A stretch of 43,552 nucleotides of DNA, from contig JAQXBF010000005.1 in assembly GCA_029252555.1 (NCBI GenBank), positions 178,460 through 222,011 of the forward strand, read 5' to 3'. Below are positions 29,328 through 38,200 of the stretch, in pieces. The notes beneath the pieces were generated by a model that did not search any database, was not told the origin of the DNA, and saw only the letters and a program-made list of their open reading frames with translations. The DNA is from Porticoccaceae bacterium (GTDB lineage: Bacteria > Pseudomonadota > Gammaproteobacteria > Pseudomonadales > Porticoccaceae). Positions within the stretch are counted from its first letter, which is position 1. Every line of letters starts with the position of its first letter. The translations under genes were made by a program, and so were the position numbers.

Positions 29328-29777
29328 GGTTATGCTCCTAAACCCGGGTAGTTTGCTAGGCGGAGACAATACTGCAACTGGCTGCAATCACCAACTGATA
29401 TTGCCCCTTTTAAAAGATTCTATAAAAGCGCTTTCCCGATGCACTGCTATACGCGGGTAAGCAGATCGCTGGATTGGAGCAACCGCAAAGGTGAGGGTGT
29501 TCTGTCAGCCAATGCGGTTTTTAACCGTTGATTTAATTTTTGCTGTGCCCCGGCGTAGAGATTGCTGGTACCGTTAAAGAGACCGAGAAATTACCTCTTT
29601 CATTATTTCATTAGCGCCGCCATAGCACTCAATATGTCATATGGGACAGCAAATACAACTTTTTAGTCGGTGCTGCTAGTCTGCTGCAAAACTTATAAAA
29701 GAGTGGCTGCGATAAAAGCTGACCCCTAACCTTGGCAAGGCTATAATGCGCGACTTTTAACAGCAGCCAGAAAAATC
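29328..29777. other. 450-bp intergenic region between hemH and prfC
   Basis: Holds the prfC promoter at its right end and must contain the divergent hemH promoter. A 10-bp palindrome AAAGCGCTTT lies at 29425-29434. No plausible gene, tRNA or strong hairpin was found in the rest. Confidence 0.5.
29719..29747 (+). promoter_or_regulatory. Predicted sigma70 promoter of prfC
   Basis: A perfect TATAAT at 29742-29747 is preceded by CTGACC (29719-29724, 4/6 match to the -35 consensus) at the optimal 17-bp spacing. It ends 30 bp before the prfC ATG. Confidence 0.7.
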
Positions 29778-31349
29778 ATGAGTCAATCAGCCTCAGACCG
29801 GCGCACCTTTGCCATTATCTCGCACCCGGATGCGGGGAAAACCACCATCACTGAAAAGCTATTGCTGCTGGGCAATTTGATCCAGGTGGCTGGTACCGTC
29901 AAGGGTCGCAAAAGTGATCGTCATGCCACCTCTGACTGGATGGCCATGGAAAAAGAGCGGGGCATCTCGGTAACCTCTTCGGTGATGCAGTTTCCCTACA
30001 ACGACTGCATGGTTAATCTTCTGGATACACCAGGTCACGAGGACTTCTCTGAGGATACCTATCGCACCCTAACGGCTGTGGATTCCTCGCTAATGGTAAT
30101 CGATGGCGCCAAGGGCGTAGAGGACCGCACTATCAAGCTGATGGATGTCTGCCGCCTGCGCGACACTCCCATTCTGTCATTTGTAAACAAAATGGATCGG
30201 GATATTCGTGATCCTATCGACCTGCTTGATGAAATCGAAGATGTCCTAAAAATCAAAGCGGCACCCATCAATTGGCCTATTGGCATGGGCCGAGAGTTTC
30301 GCGGTGTTTACAACTTCTACACAGATACCATTCATGTGTATGTGCAGGGCAAGGGCCACACATTGACCGACGATGTCCAGATTAAAGGCTTGGAGTCACC
30401 GGAGGCGCGAGAGGCACTGGGCGACTATGCCGATGATGTGCTTGAGGAGCTGGAACTGGTAAAAGGCGCCACCAATCTATTTGCTATGGACGAGTTTCTT
30501 GCAGGCAAATTGGCGCCAGTATTTTTTGGCACAGCGCTGGGCAATTTTGGTATTCGCGAGATGCTGAATGACTTTGTACGCTGGGCCCCGGCCCCTCAGC
30601 CGCGACAGACGCTGGATCGAGAAGTGGTGGCATCAGAAGAGAAATTCAGCGGCTTTGTGTTTAAGATTCAGGCCAATATGGACCCCAAACACCGGGACCG
30701 CATTGCCTTTTTGCGTATCTGCTCGGGCAAATACAGCAAAGGCATGAAAATGAAACATGTGCGCACCGGTAAGGATGTGAGGGTGTCCGATGCCTTTAGT
30801 TTTAAGGCCGGCGAGCGTATTTCGGTAGAGGAGGCGGTGGCTGGCGATATTATTGGCCTGCACAATCATGGCTCTATTCAAATTGGTGATACCTTTACCG
30901 AGGGAGAGGCGCTGAAATTCAGTGGCATTCCTCACTTTGCACCGGAACTGTTTAAGCGTATTCGGCTAAAGGACCCACTGAGGGCCAAGCAGCTACAAAA
31001 TGGTATCCGTCAGCTCTCCGAGGAGGGCAGTACCCAGGTATTCTTCCCATTCCGTAATAACGATATTATTGTTGGTGCTGTGGGCCAGCTACAGTTTGAT
31101 GTGGTGGCTTACCGGCTTAGAGAAGAATATGGTGTCGAAGCTATTTATGAGCCAGTCAATGTGCATACGGCGCGCTGGACTGAGAGCCAGGACCCGAAAA
31201 CTCTTGAGGCTTTCCGAATAAAAGCGGAAGAGAATCTGGCGATGGATGGGGGTGGTCATCTCACCTATCTAGCGCCCACCAGAGTCAATCTCTCTCTGGC
31301 AGAAGAGCGTCACCCGGATATCAATTTTCGGGCAACTAGAGAGCACTAA
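29778..31349 (+). CDS. prfC: Peptide chain release factor 3
   Basis: GTPase that recycles release factors RF1 and RF2 from the ribosome after termination. The 523-residue product is close to the 529 of E. coli. G motifs: P-loop HPDAGKTT (residues 16-23), [12 protein letters not shown] (G3), and NKMDRD (G4). Domain II contains [16 protein letters not shown] and [13 protein letters not shown] marks switch I, with the C-terminal domain [21 protein letters not shown] (partly [10 protein letters not shown]). It has its own promoter and is followed by the acyltransferase pair after 54 bp. Confidence 0.97.
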   Translation: MSQSASDRRTFAIISHPDAGKTTITEKLLLLGNLIQVAGTVKGRKSDRHATSDWMAMEKERGISVTSSVMQFPYNDCMVNLLDTPGHEDFSEDTYRTLTAVDSSLMVIDGAKGVEDRTIKLMDVCRLRDTPILSFVNKMDRDIRDPIDLLDEIEDVLKIKAAPINWPIGMGREFRGVYNFYTDTIHVYVQGKGHTLTDDVQIKGLESPEAREALGDYADDVLEELELVKGATNLFAMDEFLAGKLAPVFFGTALGNFGIREMLNDFVRWAPAPQPRQTLDREVVASEEKFSGFVFKIQANMDPKHRDRIAFLRICSGKYSKGMKMKHVRTGKDVRVSDAFSFKAGERISVEEAVAGDIIGLHNHGSIQIGDTFTEGEALKFSGIPHFAPELFKRIRLKDPLRAKQLQNGIRQLSEEGSTQVFFPFRNNDIIVGAVGQLQFDVVAYRLREEYGVEAIYEPVNVHTARWTESQDPKTLEAFRIKAEENLAMDGGGHLTYLAPTRVNLSLAEERHPDINFRATREH

Positions 31350-31403
31350 CCGCCACTCGGACGGTGCTCTGCGACAATAAGACAAAAAAGAGTAGTTGCA
31401 GCT

Positions 31404-32009
31404 ATGAGTAGACAAGTGATTTCCGTCTCTCAGGAACAGGTTCCTGAGCATTTGCGCACCAACCGCAGTGCCTTTACGCGCTGGTTTGGGCGTACATTTT
31501 ATCGTGCCATTGGCTGGAATTTAGAGGGCAAAATTGCCGATGCTGAACGGGTCATGATAGTGGCTGCACCCCACACCTCCAACTGGGATTTTGTGTTGGG
31601 CATTGGCGCTATTCTGGGCATCAATGCCCGCGTGCGCTGGCTGGGTAAACATAGCGTTTTTAAGTTTGGTGTCACCTGGTTTTTCCGCTGGCTGGGGGGT
31701 ATACCGGTCAACCGCGCACAGCCCGATGCGGTGATGGGTTATGTGGATGAGGCGGTAGAGAGAGACAATGGTCTGGTACTGGTGGTTGCGCCGGAAGGGA
31801 CCCGCAAGAGAGCCGAGAAATGGAAGAGCGGTTTTCTGCGTATTGCCAAGAAAAATAACTGTGTTATTCAGTTGGGCGCTCTGGATTTCCCCAATAAGCG
31901 CATTGTACTGGGCCCTATTTTTAGGCCCACAGGTGACAACCAAGCCGATATTGCAGCCATTATTGAGTATTATCAGCAGTTCTCAGGTAAATACCCCGAC
32001 CAATTTTAA
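31404..32009 (+). CDS. Lysophospholipid-type acyltransferase, copy 1
   Basis: A 201-residue PlsC-superfamily protein. It shows the HX4D catalytic motif as HTSNWD (His57, Asp62), GGIPVNR (motif II/III region, residues about 97-103) and PEGTR (motif III) followed by KWKSGFLRIA. The family transfers acyl chains to lysophospholipids or related glycerol phosphates; the acceptor here is unknown. It is closely related to the next gene: both align without gaps from residue 14 (PEHLR-NRSAF) to near the end. It lies 54 bp after prfC and 31 bp before copy 2. Confidence 0.88.
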   Translation: MSRQVISVSQEQVPEHLRTNRSAFTRWFGRTFYRAIGWNLEGKIADAERVMIVAAPHTSNWDFVLGIGAILGINARVRWLGKHSVFKFGVTWFFRWLGGIPVNRAQPDAVMGYVDEAVERDNGLVLVVAPEGTRKRAEKWKSGFLRIAKKNNCVIQLGALDFPNKRIVLGPIFRPTGDNQADIAAIIEYYQQFSGKYPDQF

Positions 32010-32040
32010 GATTGATAGCTAGCACAAAGGGAAGTAAAGC

Positions 32041-32649
32041 ATGAGCGATAAACCCAACATTGTGTCCGAGCAACAATGTCCTGAGCATCTGCGTGCCAAC
32101 CGCAGTGCCTTTGCCCAATGGGTGGGGCGCTCTGTACTCAAACTTTTTGGCTGGCGTGTTGAAGGGCAAATTCCCAATGTGGAGCGGGTGTTGATTATTG
32201 GCGCACCGCACACTTCCAACTGGGATTTTGTCTATGCCATGGCCACTATTCTGGGGCTCAATATCCGCCTGCGATGGCTGGCCAAACATACGATCTTTAA
32301 GCCTGGTATACGCTGGTTTATGGAGTGGCTGGGCGGCATCCCCATAAATCGTTCCAAACCTCAGGACGTAGTTGCCAATGTGGCAAATCTGGTGGAGAGG
32401 GAAAATGGTATTGTGATTGCTTTGACCCCAGAGGGCACTCGCAATAGAGTGGATAAATGGAAAACTGGTTTTCTGCGGATGGCCGAGGCCATTGACTGCA
32501 CAATATTTATGATCGGTCTGGATTTTGTGGCTAAACGAGTTGTGCTGGGCGAGACCTTCCAACCCACAGGGGATCACGAGGCCGATCTTGCGGCCATTAT
32601 GGAGCATTACAAACGCTACAACGGCAAAATTCCCGACCGAGAAACCTAG
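32041..32649 (+). CDS. Lysophospholipid-type acyltransferase, copy 2 (tandem paralogue)
   Basis: A 202-residue paralogue of the preceding gene, with every motif at the same position: HTSNWD (His57, Asp62), GGIPINR, PEGTRNRVDKWKTGFLRMA. Shared stretches include CPEHLRANRSAF versus VPEHLRTNRSAF and an almost identical region around the catalytic motif. This points to a tandem duplication followed by moderate divergence. Different acceptor or acyl-chain preference is plausible but not shown by the sequence. Confidence 0.88.
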   Translation: MSDKPNIVSEQQCPEHLRANRSAFAQWVGRSVLKLFGWRVEGQIPNVERVLIIGAPHTSNWDFVYAMATILGLNIRLRWLAKHTIFKPGIRWFMEWLGGIPINRSKPQDVVANVANLVERENGIVIALTPEGTRNRVDKWKTGFLRMAEAIDCTIFMIGLDFVAKRVVLGETFQPTGDHEADLAAIMEHYKRYNGKIPDRET

Positions 32650-32682
32650 TCAAAGCAGTTAATTAAGTTAGCGCTCACTATT

Positions 32683-33435
32683 ATGGAAATTACTATAGAT
32701 AATCATTTCTTGCTGGTTTTCGTGGCTTTTTTTGCCGGGCTGATCTCCTCTATTGCCGGCTCTGGTGGTATTTTAACTCTACCGGCTCTGCTCTGGGCTG
32801 GCTTACCTCCTCTCAATGCACTGGCAACAAATAAGGTACAGAGTTCTCTCGGCACATTATCCTCTGTCTGGAATTTCTTTCGCCGGGGCCATCTGGATAT
32901 CAAACCCCTCAGGTTATCAGTGGCATTGGCCGTTGCTGGGTCTGTGATTGGCACATTGGTGGTGCAGAGCCTCGATACAGCGTTGTTAACTCGTTTGATC
33001 CCATTTTTGTTGCTGGCCATTGCGATGTTTTTTTTATTGTCACCCAAAGTCAGCGCGGCAGATCACCCACAAAGAATCAGTCAGCGCTGGTTTGCCTGCA
33101 CCGCGGCACTGGCTATGGGTTTTTACGGCGGATTTTTTGGCCCTGGAATGGGCTCAATTATGCCTTTTCTATTTGTCTGGCTGCTGGGCCATAATCTAGT
33201 TAAAGCCACCGCAGAGACCAAGCTGATGATACTGGCGGTCAATGGTACCTCGGCACTGATCTTTGTGTTTAGCGGCTATGTTATCTGGTCCCTAGCTTTC
33301 ACTATGTCTGTTGCGCAAGTTTTTGGCGCTCGACTGGGCTCTAATCTGGTGATAAAGCGAGGCTCGGGTTTTGTTCAGCCGATAATTACCGGGGTCACAT
33401 TGTTAATGGCACTCAAGCTTTTGTTGTTTCCATAA
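32683..33435 (+). CDS. TSUP (TauE/SafE) family permease
   Basis: A 250-residue inner-membrane protein with about seven or eight TM segments and the two TauE/SafE repeats: FFAGLISSIAGSGGILTLPAL near the N-terminus (core GLISSIAGSGGILT) and MGFYGGFFGPGMGSIMPF in the middle (core YGGFFGPGMG). Members export or import sulfite, sulfoacetate or other organosulfur anions; substrate cannot be told here. It is 33 bp after the acyltransferase pair, and its stop codon overlaps the next start by one base (TAATG). Confidence 0.92.
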   Translation: MEITIDNHFLLVFVAFFAGLISSIAGSGGILTLPALLWAGLPPLNALATNKVQSSLGTLSSVWNFFRRGHLDIKPLRLSVALAVAGSVIGTLVVQSLDTALLTRLIPFLLLAIAMFFLLSPKVSAADHPQRISQRWFACTAALAMGFYGGFFGPGMGSIMPFLFVWLLGHNLVKATAETKLMILAVNGTSALIFVFSGYVIWSLAFTMSVAQVFGARLGSNLVIKRGSGFVQPIITGVTLLMALKLLLFP

Positions 33436-33785
33436 TGGATTTCCTGATCACAGTGGCCCTGAGTTTTGGTCTTATTGTACTGGCATTGCTGGTATTTCGC
33501 TATGTGGGAACCCCTGTCTACCGAGTAGAGGCTGTGAATATTCAGGTGCTGTTGGAGTCTGTGCTCGATAATACTGCGACCATCGGCGACTGGGATGTTT
33601 TTATAGGTATGCGCATTCACCAGAGCCCTGAACTAGATGAAATTAGACAGCAATGTGCTATGTTAGCGGAGACTGAAATGACCGAACGCAATGGTAGGCT
33701 GCTATTTTCTGACAGGGGTCGTACCCAACTCAGTGAAATATTGGCCAGCCTAGGCGAGCAAACCGACAGCGGAGCACAGCAATGA
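33435..33785 (+). CDS. Small membrane-anchored protein of unknown function
   Basis: A 116-residue protein with one N-terminal hydrophobic segment (about residues 4-22) and a soluble region of about 90 residues containing IGDWDVFIGMRIHQSPELDEIR (in part) and a C-terminal helix. No catalytic signature is recognised. Coding status is supported by its tight fit: TAATG overlap with the TSUP gene and ATGA overlap with the AI-2E gene, implying a translationally coupled three-gene unit. Confidence 0.8.
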   Translation: MDFLITVALSFGLIVLALLVFRYVGTPVYRVEAVNIQVLLESVLDNTATIGDWDVFIGMRIHQSPELDEIRQQCAMLAETEMTERNGRLLFSDRGRTQLSEILASLGEQTDSGAQQ

Positions 33786-34822
33786 TTGAAAAAACGTCCC
33801 CCATAGCCAGATTTTTGGTGGTAAGTGCTGCCTTTGTGGTGGTGGTCTCAGGGCTGAAAATGGCGGGCCCGCTGCTAGTACCATTTCTGCTCGCTGTGTT
33901 TATTGCCATGATAGTTTCGCCACTGCTGGCCTGGCTAAAAAATCGTCGGGTTCCCGGTGGTCTGGCCATCCCTTTGGTGATAGTACTTATTTTGCTGGTG
34001 GGACTATTGCTGGCAGCTCTAATTGGCTCATCTCTGGAAAATTTCCGTCAGGATATCCCGCTGTATTCCGACAAGCTGTCCGCTATGAGCGCCTCTGTGC
34101 AGCAATGGCTGAGTCAGCGCGGAGTGCAAATCGATGCTGAGCAATGGCAGAGTAGTTTTGACCCCGGCGCGGTAATGGCAATGGTTGGCAACACATTGGC
34201 CTCATTTGGTAATGTAATGACCAATGCGGTAATGATTTTGCTGACGGTCATTTTTATTCTGGCAGAGAATATTGGCTTTGGTGAGAAGCTGCGGTTGGCC
34301 CGCGGGGCGGAAACCTCTCAGGCATGGCTAGCTCAGTTTTCTGGGAGTGTGCACAGCTATCTTGGTATTAAGGCTGGCATTAGCCTGGTAACTGGCCTAT
34401 TGATCTTTATCTGGTTGAGTATTCTCGGTGTGGACTACGCTGTGCTCTGGGGGCTACTGGCCTTTCTGCTGAATTTCGTACCCACAGTGGGCTCATTGAT
34501 TGCCGCTGTGCCCGCGGTGTTGCTGGCTTTGGTGCAGCTGGGTCTGTTGCATGCCGGGCTGACTCTGGCGGGATTTATGGTGGTGAATCTGGTGATGGGC
34601 AATATTATTGAACCCCGCTGGATGGGCCGTGGGCTCAACCTTTCGCCACTGGTGGTATTTGTCTCCTTGGTGCTCTGGGGCTGGGTGCTTGGGCCTGTGG
34701 GCATGCTGTTGTCTATCCCTTTGACCATCATGATTAAAATCGCCTTGGAAAGTCAGGAAGATACTCGATGGATCAGTATTATGCTGGGTGGTGCCGATAG
34801 CAGTGTTGCGTCACCGGACTAG
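33782..34822 (+). CDS. AI-2E family transporter (PerM/YhhT-type)
   Basis: A 346-residue polytopic membrane protein with the AI-2E family layout: two N-terminal TM pairs, a central soluble stretch of about 100 residues (SLENFRQDIPLYSDKL onward), and a C-terminal bundle with FLLNFVPTVGSLIAAVPAV and MGRGLNLSPLVVFVSLVLWG-type motifs (in part GRGLNLSPLVVF). Despite the family name, members have varied roles (permease-like, sodium/proton or metabolite transport). It is coupled to the upstream gene by a 4-bp overlap and is followed by a long non-coding region. Confidence 0.93.
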   Translation: MIEKTSPIARFLVVSAAFVVVVSGLKMAGPLLVPFLLAVFIAMIVSPLLAWLKNRRVPGGLAIPLVIVLILLVGLLLAALIGSSLENFRQDIPLYSDKLSAMSASVQQWLSQRGVQIDAEQWQSSFDPGAVMAMVGNTLASFGNVMTNAVMILLTVIFILAENIGFGEKLRLARGAETSQAWLAQFSGSVHSYLGIKAGISLVTGLLIFIWLSILGVDYAVLWGLLAFLLNFVPTVGSLIAAVPAVLLALVQLGLLHAGLTLAGFMVVNLVMGNIIEPRWMGRGLNLSPLVVFVSLVLWGWVLGPVGMLLSIPLTIMIKIALESQEDTRWISIMLGGADSSVASPD

Positions 34823-34909
34823 GCTCTCGCTTCAGGGCTGAAAGGCCTTCCTGAGCATCAACATATTTCTCCTTTCTCCAATCCCCTCAACCGACTAGAT
34901 CCCTTTAGT

Positions 34910-34927
34910 CTGTGATTGTTATCACAG
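34910..34927. promoter_or_regulatory. Perfect CRP/Vfr-type binding site
   Basis: CTGTGATTGTTATCACAG contains the textbook TGTGA-N6-TCACA arrangement, with a 7-base perfect dyad on each side of TGTT. It lies 88 bp after the AI-2E gene and about 600 bp before the TonB receptor start, which is far for direct control unless an unannotated transcript begins nearby. Confidence 0.55.
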
Positions 34928-35425
34928 CTTGTACCTGCCTCTGTTCTTACCATTCTGCCACCTCTGGCCGTTAGGCCATTCGATATAGGTGATGGGTGCA
35001 CCGGATGCAAGGTTATAGCAATCGATTACTGTCTCAAAACTAGGGTTCGCAATGGTTTTTCGCTGACTAAACTGTTGGCCACACTGACAATGTTGGCTCT
35101 AATGGATCTATTTGCTTTGGAGAATCTAACTGGTCATCTTATTAATAGAGTTTGTGACTGCTCGTTCACGAGAATCAGTGTGCTTTGGCATTGCGATCAG
35201 TGCCCTTTAAGCCTCACTCTGTTAGAAGGGCTAATTTGCGTAAGATGGCTGCTAAAAGTGATTAACCTTATATACCAGTCTTTCTGTTATTGAATATAGG
35301 CAAAGTCAGTCAGTGACTGGGTTCGCTGTAACATCGATTCTTACTTACTTATTTTCTGATATATTATCTGAAAGAGATTTAAATTCTGTTGATTTACCTA
35401 AATAGTAGGGTTATATTTCAACGGT

Positions 35426-35449
35426 CGTATGAGAGTGATCGTTCATACG
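35426..35449. repeat. Dyad CGTATGA-N10-TCATACG in the receptor leader
   Basis: Seven-base inverted repeat ending 83 bp before the receptor ATG. A further CTCATAC occurs at 35461-35467. It could be a protein operator or an RNA hairpin in the 5' leader. Confidence 0.45.
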
Positions 35450-35532
35450 TAGGGAAACGACTCATACAAAAACATAAAAGTAAGTCCTTTATCGATGGGA
35501 TGTACGATCGATTTAGGAGCACGGGGAGTACT

Positions 35533-38136
35533 ATGAAAAAGAAACAAATAACCACGGCGATTAGGTTCGCCATGGGCATAGGTGCGTTCGCCGCAATTAT
35601 GCCTTTTGCTGGTTCAGCATACGCGCAAGACAATAGCGCCGAAGTTGACGAAGTCATCGTCACCGGTTCTAGAATTAAGCGAACTACTAATTCTGAATCT
35701 CAATCAATCATTACTATCAGCTCCGAAGATATGAAAATTTCGGGTGATGTTTCCGTTGCTGATGCGCTGCGTTCCTCAACGCTTAACTCGCTTGGTTCAT
35801 TCCGAGAGTCTTCAGGCAGCAGCGCACAGTCGAACGCCACAGTCAACCTTCGCGGTGCTGGTGCTGGTCGTACTCTTGTACTGATCAATGGCCGTCGTAC
35901 GGTTGGTTCGCCTTCTCTTGGTGGTGGCGGTACAGTTAACCTTAATCTCATTCCTTTCTCATTCGTAGATCGGCTGGAGATCATCGCTGATGGTGCTTCC
36001 GCGGTTTATGGTTCCGATGCGGTTGCTGGTGTTGTTAACGTTATTTTGAAGTCTGGCTATGACGGTATGACTTTCACTGCACGTCAGGGCGATCGCTCTA
36101 AAGATGATGGTTCCGAGCAGAGCTTCTCCTTCTTGGTAGGTGCTAGTGGTGACCGTTCATCCGTTACCTTTGGACTAGAGCACGATAGCCGTGACCCAAT
36201 TTTCGATAAGGATCGCTCATACACTGCTGCACGTTACAGCGACTTGAATGGCGATGGCGTGATCGAAGGCTATTCCGAAACCGAAGGTGTTTCCGTTTAC
36301 GGTTACACACTGCTCAATCCCACCTACACAGGTGCTGATTTTGACGAGAACGACCGTTCAACTTGGTATGTTACCCCAGGTTCTAACTGTGTTGATGATG
36401 GTTCCTTCACTGGCGAGATGAAGGCTGACCAGGTATTTGGCCCGGATAGTGGGTACTACTGTGGTTATGCATATGCGAACGTTTCCGCTAACCGCGCCTC
36501 CATGGAGCGAACCAACGCATGGATCAGTTCAACCTTTGAGCTAAACGACGATATCGAATTATTCGCAGATGCAGTTTTGTCTAACAACGAATCTTTTGGT
36601 CGATATGCGCCACCTGCAGCTCCAGGCTCAGCTCTGGCTTCAGATCCACGCAACCCTTATGGTGAGTCAGTCAGAGGTTACTTCCGTTGGGTTGATATCG
36701 GTACCCGTGACAATATTGTTAACGATACGCTGACCGACATCAACATCGGTATGCGCGCAACTGTAAGCGATACACTTAGCTACGAAGCTTACTACACGTA
36801 TTCTGACTATCGTTCATCCTCAATCGGTATGTACTACCTGAGTTATGGTGGTTTCGCTGAGAACGTTGCTGAAGACATAACGGACTACGATACGTATGTT
36901 GCAAACCTGAAAGCGACAACTCTCAATGATGACCGCATGAATATCCAGAAGGTGTTCTTTGGTGCTCAGTGGGATATGTTTGAAATGGATGGTGGTACTG
37001 CGTCTTCTTACTTTGCTGTTGAAAGCTGGGACGTAAACTATTCTGCTCTAGTAGATGCTCAGTCTGAAGCCGGCCTAGTTGGTGGTTCAGCTGGTAACTC
37101 TGCAACGGGTAAGAGATCAGTTAGCGCTCTGTCCGCAGAAGCAATCTTTCCAGTCAATGATTGGTTAGAGGTTGATACTGCAATTCGATTTGATGACTAT
37201 GATGATTTTGGTAACGCCACATCTCCACGTGTCGGCGTCAAATTCACCATGATCCCCAAGTTGGAACTCAAAATGTCCTACGGTCAAGGTTTCCGTGCTC
37301 CAGACCTTTCTGATCTGTATGGTGCTACATCGTTCTCTGCCGAATCTGCTACCGACTACTACGGGTGTCAGCAGTCAGGTGTATCTGAAGACGACTGTAA
37401 CTCTCGTCAGTTTGATACTTATATTGGTTCAAATCCAAATCTGGGCGCAGAATCATCTGAGACGTTGTCTTTTGGCGGTACCTACGAGTTTATGGATGGG
37501 TGGTTCTTTAGCGCTAACTACTTCACTATGACTCTGGAAGATGCCGTTGAGTATGTATCTGCACAGGACATGTTGAACGTAGACTACAACACGGGTGGTA
37601 ATAACCCAGCAGTAACGCGTGGAGGTAACGGCGGTGTTACTCGCATCGAAGCTGGTTACCAGAACGCGGTAAGTGAGGTTGAGCGCGAGTCATTAGACTT
37701 CGCACTAAACGGTAGCATTGATACCGATGGCTTTGGCTCATTCGTAATGGCCGGTTCCTCCACTTATTACACCAAGTATGAGACTGAAGCAGTATTCGGC
37801 TCAGGTGAATTGACTGATGCAGTTGGTCTTCTTGGTTTCCCAGAGTGGCGTACTAACGCTGCAATTCGCTGGAACATGGGCGATTGGAGTGCTTCTTGGT
37901 CCGCTGACTACATTGGTGAGTCTGCTAGCGCCGTAAGTGACACTAAGTACAAGGCTTATACTACTCATAACGTTGCAGTAAGCTACGACATGAGCGATAT
38001 GGGTGTTGTACGAGTTGGTGCCAACAACGTAGGTAACAAAGATCCCCTACTTGATAAGTTCGGATCACAGGTTGACGAGTATCAGTATTCGTTAACTGGT
38101 CGTGTTATCTTCTTAGAATACTCAATCGAAATGTAA
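35533..38136 (+). CDS. TonB-dependent outer-membrane receptor
   Basis: An 867-residue outer-membrane importer energised by TonB. I start it at ATG 35533, preceded by GGGGAG, because a signal peptide follows immediately (MKKKQITTAI to AGSAYA, cleavage near residue 31); the longer frame from TTG 35389 adds 48 unconserved residues. The TonB-box region is DEVIVTGSRIKR. The plug domain shows VNLRGAGAGRTLVLINGRR (in part RGAGAGRTLVLINGRR), IPFSFVDRLEIIADGASAVYGSDAVAGV (in part) and a long beta-barrel after that. This subfamily is often found next to S9 peptidases. Codon use is strongly biased to GGT, GTT, GCT and CGT, unlike the neighbours, suggesting high expression. The last residue is Met, where an aromatic is usual. 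Confidence 0.94.
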   Translation: MKKKQITTAIRFAMGIGAFAAIMPFAGSAYAQDNSAEVDEVIVTGSRIKRTTNSESQSIITISSEDMKISGDVSVADALRSSTLNSLGSFRESSGSSAQSNATVNLRGAGAGRTLVLINGRRTVGSPSLGGGGTVNLNLIPFSFVDRLEIIADGASAVYGSDAVAGVVNVILKSGYDGMTFTARQGDRSKDDGSEQSFSFLVGASGDRSSVTFGLEHDSRDPIFDKDRSYTAARYSDLNGDGVIEGYSETEGVSVYGYTLLNPTYTGADFDENDRSTWYVTPGSNCVDDGSFTGEMKADQVFGPDSGYYCGYAYANVSANRASMERTNAWISSTFELNDDIELFADAVLSNNESFGRYAPPAAPGSALASDPRNPYGESVRGYFRWVDIGTRDNIVNDTLTDINIGMRATVSDTLSYEAYYTYSDYRSSSIGMYYLSYGGFAENVAEDITDYDTYVANLKATTLNDDRMNIQKVFFGAQWDMFEMDGGTASSYFAVESWDVNYSALVDAQSEAGLVGGSAGNSATGKRSVSALSAEAIFPVNDWLEVDTAIRFDDYDDFGNATSPRVGVKFTMIPKLELKMSYGQGFRAPDLSDLYGATSFSAESATDYYGCQQSGVSEDDCNSRQFDTYIGSNPNLGAESSETLSFGGTYEFMDGWFFSANYFTMTLEDAVEYVSAQDMLNVDYNTGGNNPAVTRGGNGGVTRIEAGYQNAVSEVERESLDFALNGSIDTDGFGSFVMAGSSTYYTKYETEAVFGSGELTDAVGLLGFPEWRTNAAIRWNMGDWSASWSADYIGESASAVSDTKYKAYTTHNVAVSYDMSDMGVVRVGANNVGNKDPLLDKFGSQVDEYQYSLTGRVIFLEYSIEM

Positions 38137-38161
38137 GCTGTATTCTAAATGCGTTAAGATC

Positions 38162-38189
38162 AGAGCCCGCTTTTGCGGGCTCTTTTTTT
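38162..38189 (+). terminator. Rho-independent terminator of the TonB receptor gene
   Basis: Stem AGAGCCCGC / GCGGGCTCT with loop TTTT, followed by six more T. It starts 25 bp after the receptor stop. A separate 9-base inverted repeat (TTAGAATAC 38113-38121 and GTATTCTAA 38140-38148) brackets the stop codon just upstream. Confidence 0.92.
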
Positions 38190-38200
38190 AGGATAAAAAA

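Larger units (their letters stand above)
34823..35532. other. 710-bp intergenic region before the TonB receptor gene
   Basis: Contains a perfect CRP-type dyad (34910-34927), a degenerate pilin-like reading stretch (about 35047-35097), and a dyad in the receptor leader (35426-35449). A TTG-initiated 125-codon frame (34916-35293) covers the pilin-like stretch but has no ribosome site and is not called as a gene. No tRNA or mobile element is visible. Confidence 0.5.

Noticed and set aside
29328-29387. Longer hemH start at 29387
   Set aside because: ATG 29327 has AGGAG at suitable spacing and the extension is unconserved.
31960-32607. 215-codon minus-strand frame opposite acyltransferase copy 2
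   Set aside because: Long but antisense to a well-supported gene; a similar antisense frame exists under copy 1, as expected from duplicated sequence.
34831-34854. Possible terminator after the AI-2E gene (TCAGG...CCTGA)
   Set aside because: The stem is short and imperfect and no T run follows.
34916-35293. 125-codon TTG-initiated frame
   Set aside because: No ribosome site, the start overlaps the CRP-like dyad, and composition is not protein-like apart from a short pilin-like stretch; reported only as a possible remnant.
35389-35532. N-terminal extension of the TonB receptor from TTG 35389
   Set aside because: A signal peptide and good ribosome site begin at ATG 35533; the extension is charged and covers a leader dyad.
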